A DNA stretch of 64,000 nucleotides from Planctomycetota bacterium (GTDB taxonomy: Bacteria; Planctomycetota; UBA1135; GCA-002748355): positions 248,001 through 312,000 of the forward strand of contig JACKHW010000004.1 of NCBI GenBank assembly GCA_020638795.1. The letters are read 5' to 3'. The notes beneath the pieces are model-generated. The model was not told the origin of the DNA, did no database searches, and saw only the letters and a list, made by a program, of their open reading frames with translations. The translations under genes were made by a program, and so were the position numbers. Positions 1 to 8,670 of this stretch are shown piece after piece. Each line of letters opens with the position of its first letter. Within the stretch, counting starts at the first letter, position 1.

Positions 1-459
1 GAAGCCGTGGTTCTCGAAGAACGCGATGGCGGCCTGATTGGCCCGAGCGACTCGTACCCAGAGGTTGACGCGCTCGTCACGCGCGAGTCGATCGGCGTGT
101 GCGATCAGAACGCTCCCGACGCCGCAGCGCCGCCTCGCACTCAGGACGGCGATCGTGAGTTCGATGCCGAGTGGCGAACGATCGACGACCAGCAGACCGA
201 CGGGCTCGTCGCCATCGAACGCAGCCAAGACGTCACGGCCGACGCACTCGGGAAGGCCGCCATCGTCGCCGCGTCGCGCGAAATCGAGCCAGGGGTCGCC
301 TTCGAACGCGTCGAGGAGCTTCATCGCGCGCGGCCCGAACGCCTGCACGCGAATCTCGGTCGCTTCGATTCCATTCGCATCCAAGGGTGCCACGCGTGTC
401 GAGAATAGCAGGTGCGAGGGGTCGCCGGCTGTCAGCAACGTCGCGAGGTCACCGTGCAC
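1..459 (-). CDS. GNAT-family N-acetyltransferase, 3' end cut by window edge
   Basis: Read on the minus strand, the first 459 bases encode a protein ending at the window edge in AIAFFENHGF, the typical beta6/alpha4 end of GNAT acetyltransferases. Before it lie GIELTIAVL and a run RRRCGVGSVLIAHA, matching the acetyl-CoA pyrophosphate-binding loop (R/Q-x-x-G-x-G/A). GNAT enzymes move an acetyl group from acetyl-CoA to an amine; the acceptor cannot be told. The GTG at 457-459 is the most upstream start after an in-frame stop at 475-477; it overlaps the end of the amidase gene by 11 bases, which suggests coupled translation. A later TTG at 436-438 is possible. The C-terminus lies outside the window. 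Confidence 0.75.
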   Translation of the reverse strand, partial: MHGDLATLLTAGDPSHLLFSTRVAPLDANGIEATEIRVQAFGPRAMKLLDAFEGDPWLDFARRGDDGGLPECVGRDVLAAFDGDEPVGLLVVDRSPLGIELTIAVLSARRRCGVGSVLIAHADRLARDERVNLWVRVARANQAAIAFFENHGF

Positions 460-1120
460 CGCGGATCCGCTCGATCACCCGCGTCAGGAGGGATCCGTCT
501 TCGAGGAGCCGGTAGAGGTTGGCGCCGGGACACGAGGTCTTCGCGTAGTCGCGATGCCCTCGCAGCGACATCGGATCGATGTCGAGACTCGTCGAGAGCC
601 AGGCGAGGACATGCACCGCAGCATCGAGTTGCGCCGCCGTCGGCTCCTCGCGCTCGAAGTCACCGAAGAGTTGGACCAGCGCGTGACCCCGCGTGTCGTA
701 CTCGGTGTTGGTCGCACCGGCAATCCCGAGCGGGCGCCCCTCGAAAACGGTTCCGTCCGGCGCGATGAGGAAGTGGTAGGGCACATCGGGCCAGTGTTTC
801 TCCCGCTGCCCCCAAAGCTGCAGGCGTCGCATCTTGTCTCGATAGTCCTCGCCGGGCTTCGTCGCGACACCCGCGTGATGCACTGTCAAACGCTCCGGCG
901 TATGACGAAGCTCGGGTGCGAAGCGTCCTGGGGCCGAGCCCCACTCGCCTGCGGATACGATCACGGGCGCACCGATGACGGGCTGCTCGACCACAGGCGG
1001 CTGCGCGCTCCGACAACCAGCGAACAGAACCAGGAACCCTGCGAGGACGATCGGGGACTTTCGAGTTCGATACACGACGGGACCGAGTGGCGCCTGCGAA
1101 ACGGAGGACAAGCAGGGCAC
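449..1120 (-). CDS. Lipoprotein PGRP/AmiD-like N-acetylmuramoyl-L-alanine amidase
   Basis: The 223-residue product has a basic N-terminus, a hydrophobic stretch and a lipobox-like F-A-G-C near residue 36, so it is probably a lipoprotein. The catalytic domain matches the zinc amidase_2/PGRP fold: HHAG (H81/H82), PYHF (Y115), GHRD (H189) and TSCPG (C197) are the expected zinc ligands and active-site tyrosine. Such enzymes cut the bond between MurNAc and the stem peptide, in cell-wall turnover or remodelling. The GTG start at 1120 has a GGAG about 8 bases upstream; a GTG at 1075 would give a shorter, more standard lipoprotein signal. It overlaps the downstream GNAT gene. Family assignment is firm, exact role is not. 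Confidence 0.85.
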   Translation of the reverse strand: MPCLSSVSQAPLGPVVYRTRKSPIVLAGFLVLFAGCRSAQPPVVEQPVIGAPVIVSAGEWGSAPGRFAPELRHTPERLTVHHAGVATKPGEDYRDKMRRLQLWGQREKHWPDVPYHFLIAPDGTVFEGRPLGIAGATNTEYDTRGHALVQLFGDFEREEPTAAQLDAAVHVLAWLSTSLDIDPMSLRGHRDYAKTSCPGANLYRLLEDGSLLTRVIERIRGAR

Positions 1121-1511
1121 GATAACCGCTCCGATCCACCCGACCCTTGACCTTCTGCGTGAGGGCCCTAACCTCTTCGCGCAACTGTCGGTTCTCGAGG
1201 CGATCCACGGTGTCCCAAGGTGAGCCTCACCGGCGGATCGTCGTGGTCCGCGGGCCGGGAATCGTCGGCCGGGTCGTCGCTTCGGCGAAGGGCGCGGCTC
1301 GCAGTGCCGAGGAGGACGGACCTCGCTGGATCGTGACCGTCGCGTTCGGGGGAATCCCGATGCGAGTCGGTTCGGGCGCGAGTTCTGTCCTCAGACCGTT
1401 TGCGAACTCGACGAGCTCGCTGCGCTGCGCGGCCGCGAGCATTCGTCGTTCGTCGCTCTCGGTGGGCGGCGCTGTGGCCGACAGGGTCCTCGAAGAAGAG
1501 CGAGCAGCTTC
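1121..1511. other. Unsettled 390-bp region between amidase and nusA
   Basis: No gene can be assigned with confidence. Three readings compete. (1) A plus-strand frame 1147-1515 overlaps the nusA start as ATGA, but its composition does not look like protein. (2) A minus-strand frame from 1526 down to 1227 gives a 99-residue product with a protein-like C-terminus containing IGIPPNATVTI. (3) A minus-strand frame starting GTG at 1208 begins with a coiled-coil-like RLENRQLREEVRALTQKV and then runs antisense-like into the amidase gene. The nusA promoter must lie here or upstream; rimP, the usual nusA partner, is absent. Confidence 0.3.
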
Positions 1512-2684
1512 ATGAACGGCGAGCATCTGGTCCGCTACATCGACAGCATCCACCGCGACAAGGGCATCGACATCGAAGTCCTTTGGGTCGCGCTCGAGGA
1601 CGCCTTGATCGCGGCGATCAAGAAGCGCTACGACATGGACGATGACTTCACGCTGAGCTTCGATCGCGAATCCGGCAACCTCGAATGCGACTACGAGATC
1701 GACTTCGAGGAATTCGGTCGCATCTTCGCGATGACGGTCAAGCAGACCTGGTTCACGCGGATCAAGGAAGCCGAGCGCGACGTGCTCTTCAACGAGTGGG
1801 AAGCCAAGGTCGGCGATATCGTGACCGGCACTGCGCAGCGTTTCGAAGGGGACTCGGTCATCGTCAATCTCGGCAAGATCGAAGGCATCCTCCCCCGCTC
1901 CGAACGCGTTCGTGGCGAGAACTATCACGTCGGCGACCGCATCCGCGCACTGATCCTCGAGGTCAAGAAAGTCGGTCTGAAGGTCAAGGTCATCCTCTCG
2001 CGCAGTTCGACGGGCCTCGTGCGTCGGCTCTTCGAACTCGAAGTGCCCGAGATCGACGACGGGATCATCGAGATCCGCAAGCTCGAGCGCGAGCCCGGGT
2101 ATCGAACGAAGATCGCGGTCACGTCGTCGGACACGCGCGTCGATTGTGTTGGCGCGTGTGTCGGCGTCCGCGGGACGCGCATCAAGTCGATCATCGACGA
2201 ACTGGGCGGCGAGCGAATCGACATCATCCGGTGGAACGACGATCCACAACAAATGTTGATCAATGCCTTGCAACCGGCGGAAGTGAGTCACATCGAACTC
2301 GATTCCGAGAACCACAAGGCGTTGGTGCTCGTCGAAGAGGACCAACTGTCTCTCGCGATCGGTCGCAAGGGTCAGAACGTCCGGCTCGCTTCGAAGCTCT
2401 GCGGTTGGGACATCGACATCATGACCCGACAGGAGCTCGAGGACACGTTCCGCGAAGACGGCGACGGGTCGGCACCTGAAGGTGCAGGCGACGCCGAAGA
2501 CGTGGATGCCGAAGCGGCGGACACCGAGGTGGTCGCAGAGGCAGGAGCCACGGACGCCAATGCGGCGACCGAAGCTCCGCAGATGGAAACAGGAGACGCG
2601 TTACCCGAAGGGCCGTCCGCTGCGCGCGAGACGGAAGAACGGGTAGGCGACGACGAACAGGACTTCGAGGAAAAGGTCGGCTGA
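1512..2684 (+). CDS. nusA: Transcription termination/antitermination factor NusA
   Basis: The 390-residue product has the NusA domain order. An N-terminal RNA polymerase-binding domain (about 1-98, starting with DKGID and the ALIAAIKKRY helix) is followed by an S1 domain from about residue 100 (VGDIVTGTAQRFEG). Two KH domains come next: GACVGVRGTRIKSI in the first, and LAIGRKGQNVRLASKL in the second. The tail (about 320-390) is acidic and low in complexity. NusA binds RNA polymerase and nascent RNA to control pausing, termination and antitermination. The ATG start matches the family N-terminus. It heads a cluster with infB, a DUF503 gene and rbfA, the standard bacterial order, but rimP is missing upstream. 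Confidence 0.95.
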   Translation: MNGEHLVRYIDSIHRDKGIDIEVLWVALEDALIAAIKKRYDMDDDFTLSFDRESGNLECDYEIDFEEFGRIFAMTVKQTWFTRIKEAERDVLFNEWEAKVGDIVTGTAQRFEGDSVIVNLGKIEGILPRSERVRGENYHVGDRIRALILEVKKVGLKVKVILSRSSTGLVRRLFELEVPEIDDGIIEIRKLEREPGYRTKIAVTSSDTRVDCVGACVGVRGTRIKSIIDELGGERIDIIRWNDDPQQMLINALQPAEVSHIELDSENHKALVLVEEDQLSLAIGRKGQNVRLASKLCGWDIDIMTRQELEDTFREDGDGSAPEGAGDAEDVDAEAADTEVVAEAGATDANAATEAPQMETGDALPEGPSAARETEERVGDDEQDFEEKVG

Positions 2685-2731
2685 TCGAAGCCGAAGAAGC
2701 GAAGCGCCGCAACGCGTGCGCGAGGTGAAGC

Positions 2732-5700
2732 TTGGCGAAGCGACGGGTATACGAATTGGCGAAGGACTACGGGATGCGAGGTCCCGAGTTCGTGGAGGTG
2801 TTGCACAATCTCGGCTACGAGAAGGTCGCGACCCACATGGCGGTTCTCGATGACGCCGATCAAATGGTGCTCGAGATCCGCTTGGAGGCTGCTGGCTTCT
2901 CGAAGACCGCGGGGGACGCGGAAGTCGACGACGGCAAGCCCTCGCCCATCCGCAAGAAGAGCCCGATCCGCAAGAAGGCCCTGAACAAGAAGAGCTCTGC
3001 TGCTCCGCGGGCAAGCGCGACATCCGAGGCCGCGACGGAGATTCCGCTTCGCAAGAAGTTGCTCCCGAAACGCGATCCTGCAGCAGCGTCCGCGATGTCG
3101 ACCGACGAAGCGGATGGGGCGGCCGAGACGCCTTCGCAGACGCCTACGCAGACGACGGTCGAGACGACTCGCGGTGCAAGCGCGCTCGATTCCTCCGCGG
3201 CTCCAACGGCCGAAGCGAAGGGCAGCGAGTCGGAGGCGGCGACCGTACGCGATGCGGGCGCGGCCGGTCCGTCAGCCGCTACCGCCGAGCCGACGAAGCA
3301 CGCTTCGGTGTCGGATGCTGCGGTCACGAGCGGCGCGACGACCTCCGAGTCCAGCCGAGCACAGGTGGCTTCCACGGCACGACCGAGCACAGGCGTCGAG
3401 CCGGCCGACGCGACCGAACAGCAATCCCCGACTAAGTCCGGCAGCGCTGCCGAAGCGCCGTCGCCCGAGAAGGTTACCGCCGCAGATAAGGCCGATAAGA
3501 CAGACGAGCAGGCGATTCCGACACGCGAAGCCGCACCGACCCGAGGCGCCGTGGACGCAACCGAATCTACTGCCTCCGAGCACGAGGAGAAGCCCGCGAC
3601 GCCTGACTCACCAAAGCAGAGTCCTGCCGCGTCGGACACCGGCGACACGATGACCAGACTCGAAACACCGACGCCCGAACGCACCGAGCCCACGCGCTCC
3701 GTCCCGCGGGCCCCCCTCGAAAGGCGCGAACCGACTCGGAGACCCGAGCGCACGCAGCCCGCTGCCAATGCCACCCCAGGTGATGCAGGTCCTGGCGGAA
3801 CCGCACCGAGCGCTGGCGAGTCGACGCCCGAAGGCGGCGACGAAAAGAAGATTCGCCGTCTGCCCCAGCCCGAGAAGAAGGCCAAGATCCTCGGCCGCAT
3901 CGAACTACCGGCAGCGACAATTCGCGACGCGACGCGACGCAGCGCGGGTGGTCCTCGCAATCCGTCGGGGGTCGATCGCAATCTGCGACAAGCGGCAATG
4001 AATCAGTTCCGCAATCGCGGTGCGCAGAAGTCGCCGTTCGGTGGCCAGTCGCGCCGCGGTCCGGGCAGCGGACCCGGCGGCGGTCGCTTCGGCGGACCCG
4101 GCGGTGGTTCGGGGCGCCGTGGCGGCGGTGGACGCCGCGCGGTCGATCCGCTCGCCCCCCCGCCGGGGATCGATCCGGACAAGCTCGTCCAAGTCGAGGC
4201 TCCGGTCTCGGTCAAGAAGCTCTCCGAGGCGCTCGGTCACAAGGTCAATCAGATCTTGCTCGTCCTCATGCGACTCGGCGTACCGGCAAACATCAACAGC
4301 TACCTCGACAAGGACCAGATCGAACTCCTGGCGCTCGAGCTCGGACGCAACGTCGAGGTCGTCGAGGAGACGGGTGCCGAGGATGCGCTCGTGCAGCAGC
4401 TCGCCGAGGACAAAGAAGCGACGACCGCGGAGGACATGCAGGTCCGTCCGCCGATCGTGACCTTCATGGGTCACGTCGACCACGGCAAGACGACACTGAT
4501 CGATGCGCTTCGTGGAAGCGAGATCACCAAGGGCGAGGCCGGCGGCATCACGCAGCACGTCGGCGCCTATCGCATCGAACGCGCGGGCCACGAATTGGTG
4601 ATCCTCGACACCCCGGGTCACGCGGCGTTCACGCAAATGCGTGCGCGTGGCGCGCAGCTGACCGACGTCGTCGTACTCGTCGTCGCAGCCGACGACGGCG
4701 TCATGCCGCAGACCGAAGAAGCCCTGGCGCACGCGCGGGCCGCCGAGGTCCCGATCCTCATCGCGGTCAACAAGTGCGACAAGCCCGACGCCAACCCGAT
4801 GCTCGTGCGCCAACAACTGTCGGCGAAGGGCGTGCAACCCGAAGAATGGGGTGGCAACGTGCAGTTCGTCGACGTCTCCGCGCTCAGCGGCGCAGGCCTC
4901 GACGACCTCGCCGAGAAAATCGCGCTCGAAGCCGAGATCCTCGAACTCAAGGCGAATCCCGACCACCTCGCTTCGGGCACCGTCATCGAGGCGAAGCAGA
5001 CGCCAGCGCAGGGCAACGTCATCTCGCTCATGGTACTCGACGGCACGCTCGAGCGCGGAGACCTCGTGCTCTGCGGTTCGGGCACCGGACGCATTCGCGT
5101 CCTGCTCGACGACCACGGCAATCCGATCGACTCCGCGCCTCCGGGCACGCCGGTCGAAGTCCTCGGTCTCCCCGAACTGCCGCAGCCTGGCGACAAATTC
5201 TTCGAGGTCAAGGACACGAAGATGGCGAAGGAGGTCGCCCTCCAGCGCGCGAGCAAGCAGCGCAACCTCGCGCTCGCCGAGAAGAGCAAGTCCCGCGCGA
5301 TGGACCTCAAGGCGCAGCTCCTCGCGAAGAAGCGCTCGGAGGTCAAGCTCATCGTCAAGGCGGACGTGATGGGCTCGCTCGAGCCGATCAAGCAGTCGCT
5401 CGAAGAGCTTTCGAACGAAGAAGTCGGTATCCGTATCCTGCACGCCGCGCTCGGTGGAATCACCGAGACCGACGTCGCGCTCGCGGATGCCTCCGAAGCG
5501 ATCATCGTCGGCTTCAACTCGGTCCCCGACGAGAAGGCGCGCCATCAAGCGGATGCGAGCGGCGTCACGATTCGCTTCTACAACATCATCTACGAGCTGA
5601 TCGACGACGCGAAGAAGCTGCTCGAAGGCCTGCTCTCGCCCGAGGAAAAGGAAGAGGTCCGCGGTCACGCCGAGATTCGCCGTGTTTTCCGCTCGAGCAA

Positions 5701-5956
5701 GCTCGGCAACATCGCGGGTTGTTACGTCACCGACGGCACGATCGGCCGCAACAACCGCGCTCGCCTCGTGCGCGACGGCAAGGTCGTCTACACCGGCAAG
5801 ATCAAGAGTCTGCGTCGCGAGAAGGACGACGCACGCGAAGTGCGCAGCAACTTCGAGTGCGGGATCCTGCTCCAGAACTACGACGACATGAAGGAAGGCG
5901 ACATCATCGAAGCCTACGAGATCATCGAGTTGCAGCGCACGCTCGGGGATAGCTGA
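2732..5956 (+). CDS. infB: Translation initiation factor IF-2
   Basis: The 1074-residue product is a long-form IF-2. An N-terminal IF2N-like subdomain (about 1-50) is followed by a very long Ala/Thr/Pro/Glu-rich linker and a Gly/Arg-rich segment (about 430-475). A second IF2N domain lies at about 490-545. The GTPase domain carries GHVDHGKT (from residue 580), DTPGH, NKCD and SALSG, followed by the beta-barrel domains and the C-terminal fMet-tRNA-binding region. IF-2 delivers initiator tRNA to the 30S subunit and promotes 50S joining. The start is a TTG at 2732, supported by GAGGTG five bases upstream and by the conserved KRRVYELAKDYGM N-terminus. The linker is longer than in E. coli IF-2. Confidence 0.96.
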   Translation: MAKRRVYELAKDYGMRGPEFVEVLHNLGYEKVATHMAVLDDADQMVLEIRLEAAGFSKTAGDAEVDDGKPSPIRKKSPIRKKALNKKSSAAPRASATSEAATEIPLRKKLLPKRDPAAASAMSTDEADGAAETPSQTPTQTTVETTRGASALDSSAAPTAEAKGSESEAATVRDAGAAGPSAATAEPTKHASVSDAAVTSGATTSESSRAQVASTARPSTGVEPADATEQQSPTKSGSAAEAPSPEKVTAADKADKTDEQAIPTREAAPTRGAVDATESTASEHEEKPATPDSPKQSPAASDTGDTMTRLETPTPERTEPTRSVPRAPLERREPTRRPERTQPAANATPGDAGPGGTAPSAGESTPEGGDEKKIRRLPQPEKKAKILGRIELPAATIRDATRRSAGGPRNPSGVDRNLRQAAMNQFRNRGAQKSPFGGQSRRGPGSGPGGGRFGGPGGGSGRRGGGGRRAVDPLAPPPGIDPDKLVQVEAPVSVKKLSEALGHKVNQILLVLMRLGVPANINSYLDKDQIELLALELGRNVEVVEETGAEDALVQQLAEDKEATTAEDMQVRPPIVTFMGHVDHGKTTLIDALRGSEITKGEAGGITQHVGAYRIERAGHELVILDTPGHAAFTQMRARGAQLTDVVVLVVAADDGVMPQTEEALAHARAAEVPILIAVNKCDKPDANPMLVRQQLSAKGVQPEEWGGNVQFVDVSALSGAGLDDLAEKIALEAEILELKANPDHLASGTVIEAKQTPAQGNVISLMVLDGTLERGDLVLCGSGTGRIRVLLDDHGNPIDSAPPGTPVEVLGLPELPQPGDKFFEVKDTKMAKEVALQRASKQRNLALAEKSKSRAMDLKAQLLAKKRSEVKLIVKADVMGSLEPIKQSLEELSNEEVGIRILHAALGGITETDVALADASEAIIVGFNSVPDEKARHQADASGVTIRFYNIIYELIDDAKKLLEGLLSPEEKEEVRGHAEIRRVFRSSKLGNIAGCYVTDGTIGRNNRARLVRDGKVVYTGKIKSLRREKDDAREVRSNFECGILLQNYDDMKEGDIIEAYEIIELQRTLGDS

Positions 5957-5983
5957 GCTGCTGCGCCGAGGTCGTAGACTGCC

Positions 5984-6268
5984 GTGCTCAAGGTCGGGAT
6001 CCTCCAGGCCGAACTCGAAGTTCCTTGGGCGCGCAGCCTCAAGGACAAGCGCAGCGTCGTGAAGAGCATTCGCGACAAGACGCGTCGTCACTTCAACGTT
6101 TCGATTGCCGAGGTCGAGAACCAGGACACGATCACGAGCATCGTCATCGGTGTCGTGATGGCCGGGACCGACGTGCAATACATCCTCGGTGCGCTCGAGA
6201 AGTTCAAGGAGTCCCTCCGCGACTGGCCCGAAGCGCGCCTCCTCGACACGCAAGTCGAGGTTCTCTGA
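5984..6268 (+). CDS. DUF503 (YlxP-like) protein
   Basis: This 94-residue protein starts at a GTG and matches the DUF503/YlxP family by length and by the conserved pattern SLKDKRSVVKSIRDKTRRHF followed by NVSIAEVENQDT. The family is small and widely found between infB and rbfA, as here (27 bases after infB, 14 bases before rbfA). It is thought to act in ribosome maturation or RNA binding, but no firm biochemical role is established. The position inside the operon supports co-expression with the two flanking translation genes. Confidence 0.85.
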   Translation: MLKVGILQAELEVPWARSLKDKRSVVKSIRDKTRRHFNVSIAEVENQDTITSIVIGVVMAGTDVQYILGALEKFKESLRDWPEARLLDTQVEVL

Positions 6269-6282
6269 GTAGGCATACCGAA

Positions 6283-6720
6283 ATGGCCAACGACCGCCGC
6301 ATCGCCAGGCTCGAATCCTCGATCCGTGAGCGTCTAGCCCAGCTCCTTCAACGCGAAGTGAAGGATCCTCGCCTCGGGTTCGTCACGATCCAGCGCGTCG
6401 AACTCGATCGCGAGATCACGAGAGCAAAAGTGTTCTGGTCCGTCATGGGCGACGACAACGAACGCCGCACGACCGAGCGCGCTCTCGCGAGCGCCAATCG
6501 CTTTCTCGCACGAGAAGTCGCAGCAACGCTGACCACGCGACACGCACCTCGACTCGAGTTCGTCTTCGACGAATCGATCGAAGGGATGATTCGTCTCGAG
6601 AAGCTCTTCCAGGAAGTCCTTCCCAACACCACGAGCGACGAGGCGACAGCAGACGGCTCCACTCCCACCCGCCGCCCCGCCGCAGAAGAGCCGCCGGCCG
6701 AGGGGAAGGGGTCCGAGTAG
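6283..6720 (+). CDS. rbfA: 30S ribosome-binding factor RbfA
   Basis: The 145-residue product matches RbfA: an RIARLESSIRERLAQLLQRE N-terminal helix, KDPRLGFVTIQRVELDREI, the AKVFWSV strand, and a C-terminal RLEFVFDESIEGMIRLEKLF segment that is nearly diagnostic. RbfA is a KH-fold protein that binds the 30S subunit and aids late 16S rRNA maturation, notably in the cold. A Pro/Glu-rich tail of about 30 residues follows the core. The ATG at 6283 fits the family start; a longer frame beginning at 6025 overlaps DUF503 out of frame and is not credible. It is the last recognisable gene of the nusA operon; truB is not next to it. Confidence 0.93.
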   Translation: MANDRRIARLESSIRERLAQLLQREVKDPRLGFVTIQRVELDREITRAKVFWSVMGDDNERRTTERALASANRFLAREVAATLTTRHAPRLEFVFDESIEGMIRLEKLFQEVLPNTTSDEATADGSTPTRRPAAEEPPAEGKGSE

Positions 6721-6972
6721 GCTCAGGGCTCACTCGTCGAGGTTCCCGACACCCGCGGTACCTGCGTGATTCGTGCCGGGGCCACTTCGCTGACGAACCA
6801 CCGCCCCCTTTCCAGGTGCGGCTCGCACGAGCGCGACAAGGTTCGAGCGCATATCCACCTCCACGCGTCTTGTCAGCGGCGTGATTGGCGTCGAAACTTC
6901 TATTTCGACACGCAGGTCACGATCGTCGGATCGCGTGTCGGTTCGGCGGGCAAGGGACAACGAGGAAACGAC

Positions 6973-7956
6973 ATGATTCGATGGCCAAGCGTTCCAGGAC
7001 GATGCTCCATCACCAAGGTTGCCGCTTCTGCAACGATCCTCACGGCTGCATTTGCGCTGCTCTCGCATCCGACGCTCGAGGCTCAAGATGCCGTCGACTC
7101 GAATGCGCGCGTCGCTCGCATCCTGCGTGGCATCGTGGACGCGAAGTCGGTCGAGGCGAAGGAAGCGGTCCTGAGTCGTGCGGTCAACGGCACGATCACG
7201 ATCAACAACGTCGCGCAGAAACCCAAACCCGTAATTACGGACTACGCCAACGTGCACGGCGTCGAAGTGTGGAGCAAGGATGATGGTGAATCCATGCTTG
7301 CGCGACACGGTTCCCGCTGGGCGATGAAGGAGGCCGGTGACGAGTGGCTAGTGGTCCAGAAACCACGCGGCGCGGATTGGGATACGACGACTCTCGTCGA
7401 TCCTCGGTTCCTCGCAGAAAGATTGCTCGAGACGGATGGCATCTCTTGGAAGCTCGAGGAGACCGGAGAGATCGATTCGAAGCCCGTGCGGCGATACACG
7501 TGTGCCATCGACGGCGATGCCGCGCGCTCGCTCGCTCGGAGCGGTGCGCTCACCGATGCCGCTGCGCTCTCCAATCCCCTGATGCGGATCATTGCGCTGC
7601 GCGGCGCGCGGCTCGGCGCCGCTGCGGGCCGCAACGCAGAAGGAAAGATCCGCTACGAGATCGAGTTGTTCGAGAATCCCAAGCTCAAGCTGCCCGACCG
7701 TCTACTCGTTCGCGCCTACGCGACGCAATCAGGCCAAGGAGGTGCTCAGGTCTTCGTGTTGGGCGGCGGTGCACCCCAACAAGATGACCAAGACGACGAC
7801 GGTAAGGAAAAGCCTTCGGCAACGGTGACCATCGACTTCACGAAGTGGAACGAAGCAGAGCGTAGTGACCGCCTCTCGCACGTCCTCGAAGGCGTCTTCC
7901 AAATCGAGAAAACCGAGCGGCAAGCCGAGGGCAGCGACAAGGGCGAACGGCGCTGA
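6973..7956 (+). CDS. Secreted protein of unknown function
   Basis: The product of 327 residues starts at an ATG preceded by GAGGAAA. It has a signal peptide (basic start, hydrophobic ASATILTAAFALL, probable cleavage near LEAQ). No domain is recognised. The mature part has a beta-rich central region including YANVHGVEVWSKDDGES, and an acidic Gln/Asp stretch PQQDDQDDDGKE near the C-terminus. A longer in-frame version starting at 6766 would bury the signal peptide and is less likely. Its stop codon TGA (7954-7956) overlaps the presumed CTG start of the next gene, so the two are probably translated together. Confidence 0.7.
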   Translation: MIRWPSVPGRCSITKVAASATILTAAFALLSHPTLEAQDAVDSNARVARILRGIVDAKSVEAKEAVLSRAVNGTITINNVAQKPKPVITDYANVHGVEVWSKDDGESMLARHGSRWAMKEAGDEWLVVQKPRGADWDTTTLVDPRFLAERLLETDGISWKLEETGEIDSKPVRRYTCAIDGDAARSLARSGALTDAAALSNPLMRIIALRGARLGAAAGRNAEGKIRYEIELFENPKLKLPDRLLVRAYATQSGQGGAQVFVLGGGAPQQDDQDDDGKEKPSATVTIDFTKWNEAERSDRLSHVLEGVFQIEKTERQAEGSDKGERR

Positions 7957-8567
7957 GCACACCCGTCGAGTACGATCGCATTGCGGCCGAAGCGCGCGTC
8001 GAGATCGACAAGATCAAAGGTTCGCGTTTTCTCGGCATCGCGCGCCCCGTCGCGACCGAAGCCGACGCCATGAGCATGGTTGATGCCGTGCGACGCGAGT
8101 TCCACGACGCGCGGCACCACTGTTGGGCGTTTCGGCTCGCCCCCGAACTCGCCCGCGAGCGTAGCTCGGACGACGGTGAGCCGTCCGGATCCGCCGGGAA
8201 GCCGATCCTGGCGCAGCTCGAAGGCGCGGCCCTCTACGCGACCGCGGTCGTCGTGGTCCGATGGTTCGGTGGAACCAAACTCGGCGTCGGAGGCCTCGTG
8301 CGCGCGTACGGCGAAGCGGCGCACACCGTTCTCGAAGCCGCGTCACGCGAACATGTCGTACGCACGAAGCGCGTCGTGTTCGAGCATCCGTACGAGGCCT
8401 CGTCTGCCGTCGAGAAGTTCCTCGCTGAACAAGGCATTCGACCGGCGGAACAAGCATTCAGCACCAACGTTCACCTCGAGTTCGACATTCGCATAGACCG
8501 AGCCAGCGCGTTCACACGCGATCTGGTCGACCGCACGAGCGGCCGCGGCCAAGTCCTCGAGCCGTGA
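7953..8567 (+). CDS. YigZ/IMPACT (UPF0029) family protein
   Basis: The conserved core is clear: REFHDARHHCWAFRL, DDGEPSGSAGKPILAQLE and VVRWFGGTKLGVGGLVRAYG are hallmarks of the YigZ/IMPACT N-terminal domain, followed by the usual C-terminal alpha-beta domain. The only ATG in this frame (8070) falls inside the domain. Before it, the in-frame residues EIDKIKGSRFLGIARPVATE match the family N-terminus, and no ATG, GTG or TTG precedes them. A CTG at 7953, overlapping the upstream TGA as CTGA, would give 204 residues, the usual family length. The cellular role is not settled; eukaryotic IMPACT regulates GCN2. Confidence 0.8.
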   Translation: MSTPVEYDRIAAEARVEIDKIKGSRFLGIARPVATEADAMSMVDAVRREFHDARHHCWAFRLAPELARERSSDDGEPSGSAGKPILAQLEGAALYATAVVVVRWFGGTKLGVGGLVRAYGEAAHTVLEAASREHVVRTKRVVFEHPYEASSAVEKFLAEQGIRPAEQAFSTNVHLEFDIRIDRASAFTRDLVDRTSGRGQVLEP

Positions 8568-8670
8568 CGCTCGCGAGGTTCGGTGCGTGAAACGTGCCAG
8601 AGTCACTTCCCCGTACTTTCGCGCGTGAATCTTTCTCGCGACCTTGGACCCGTGCAGCTTCGTTGGTGAT

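Noticed and set aside
3905..6253. Long minus-strand frame of 782 residues opposite infB
   Set aside because: It is antisense to the GTPase part of infB, rich in Asp, Val, Leu and Arg as expected for a shadow in GC-rich DNA, and has no domain or signal.
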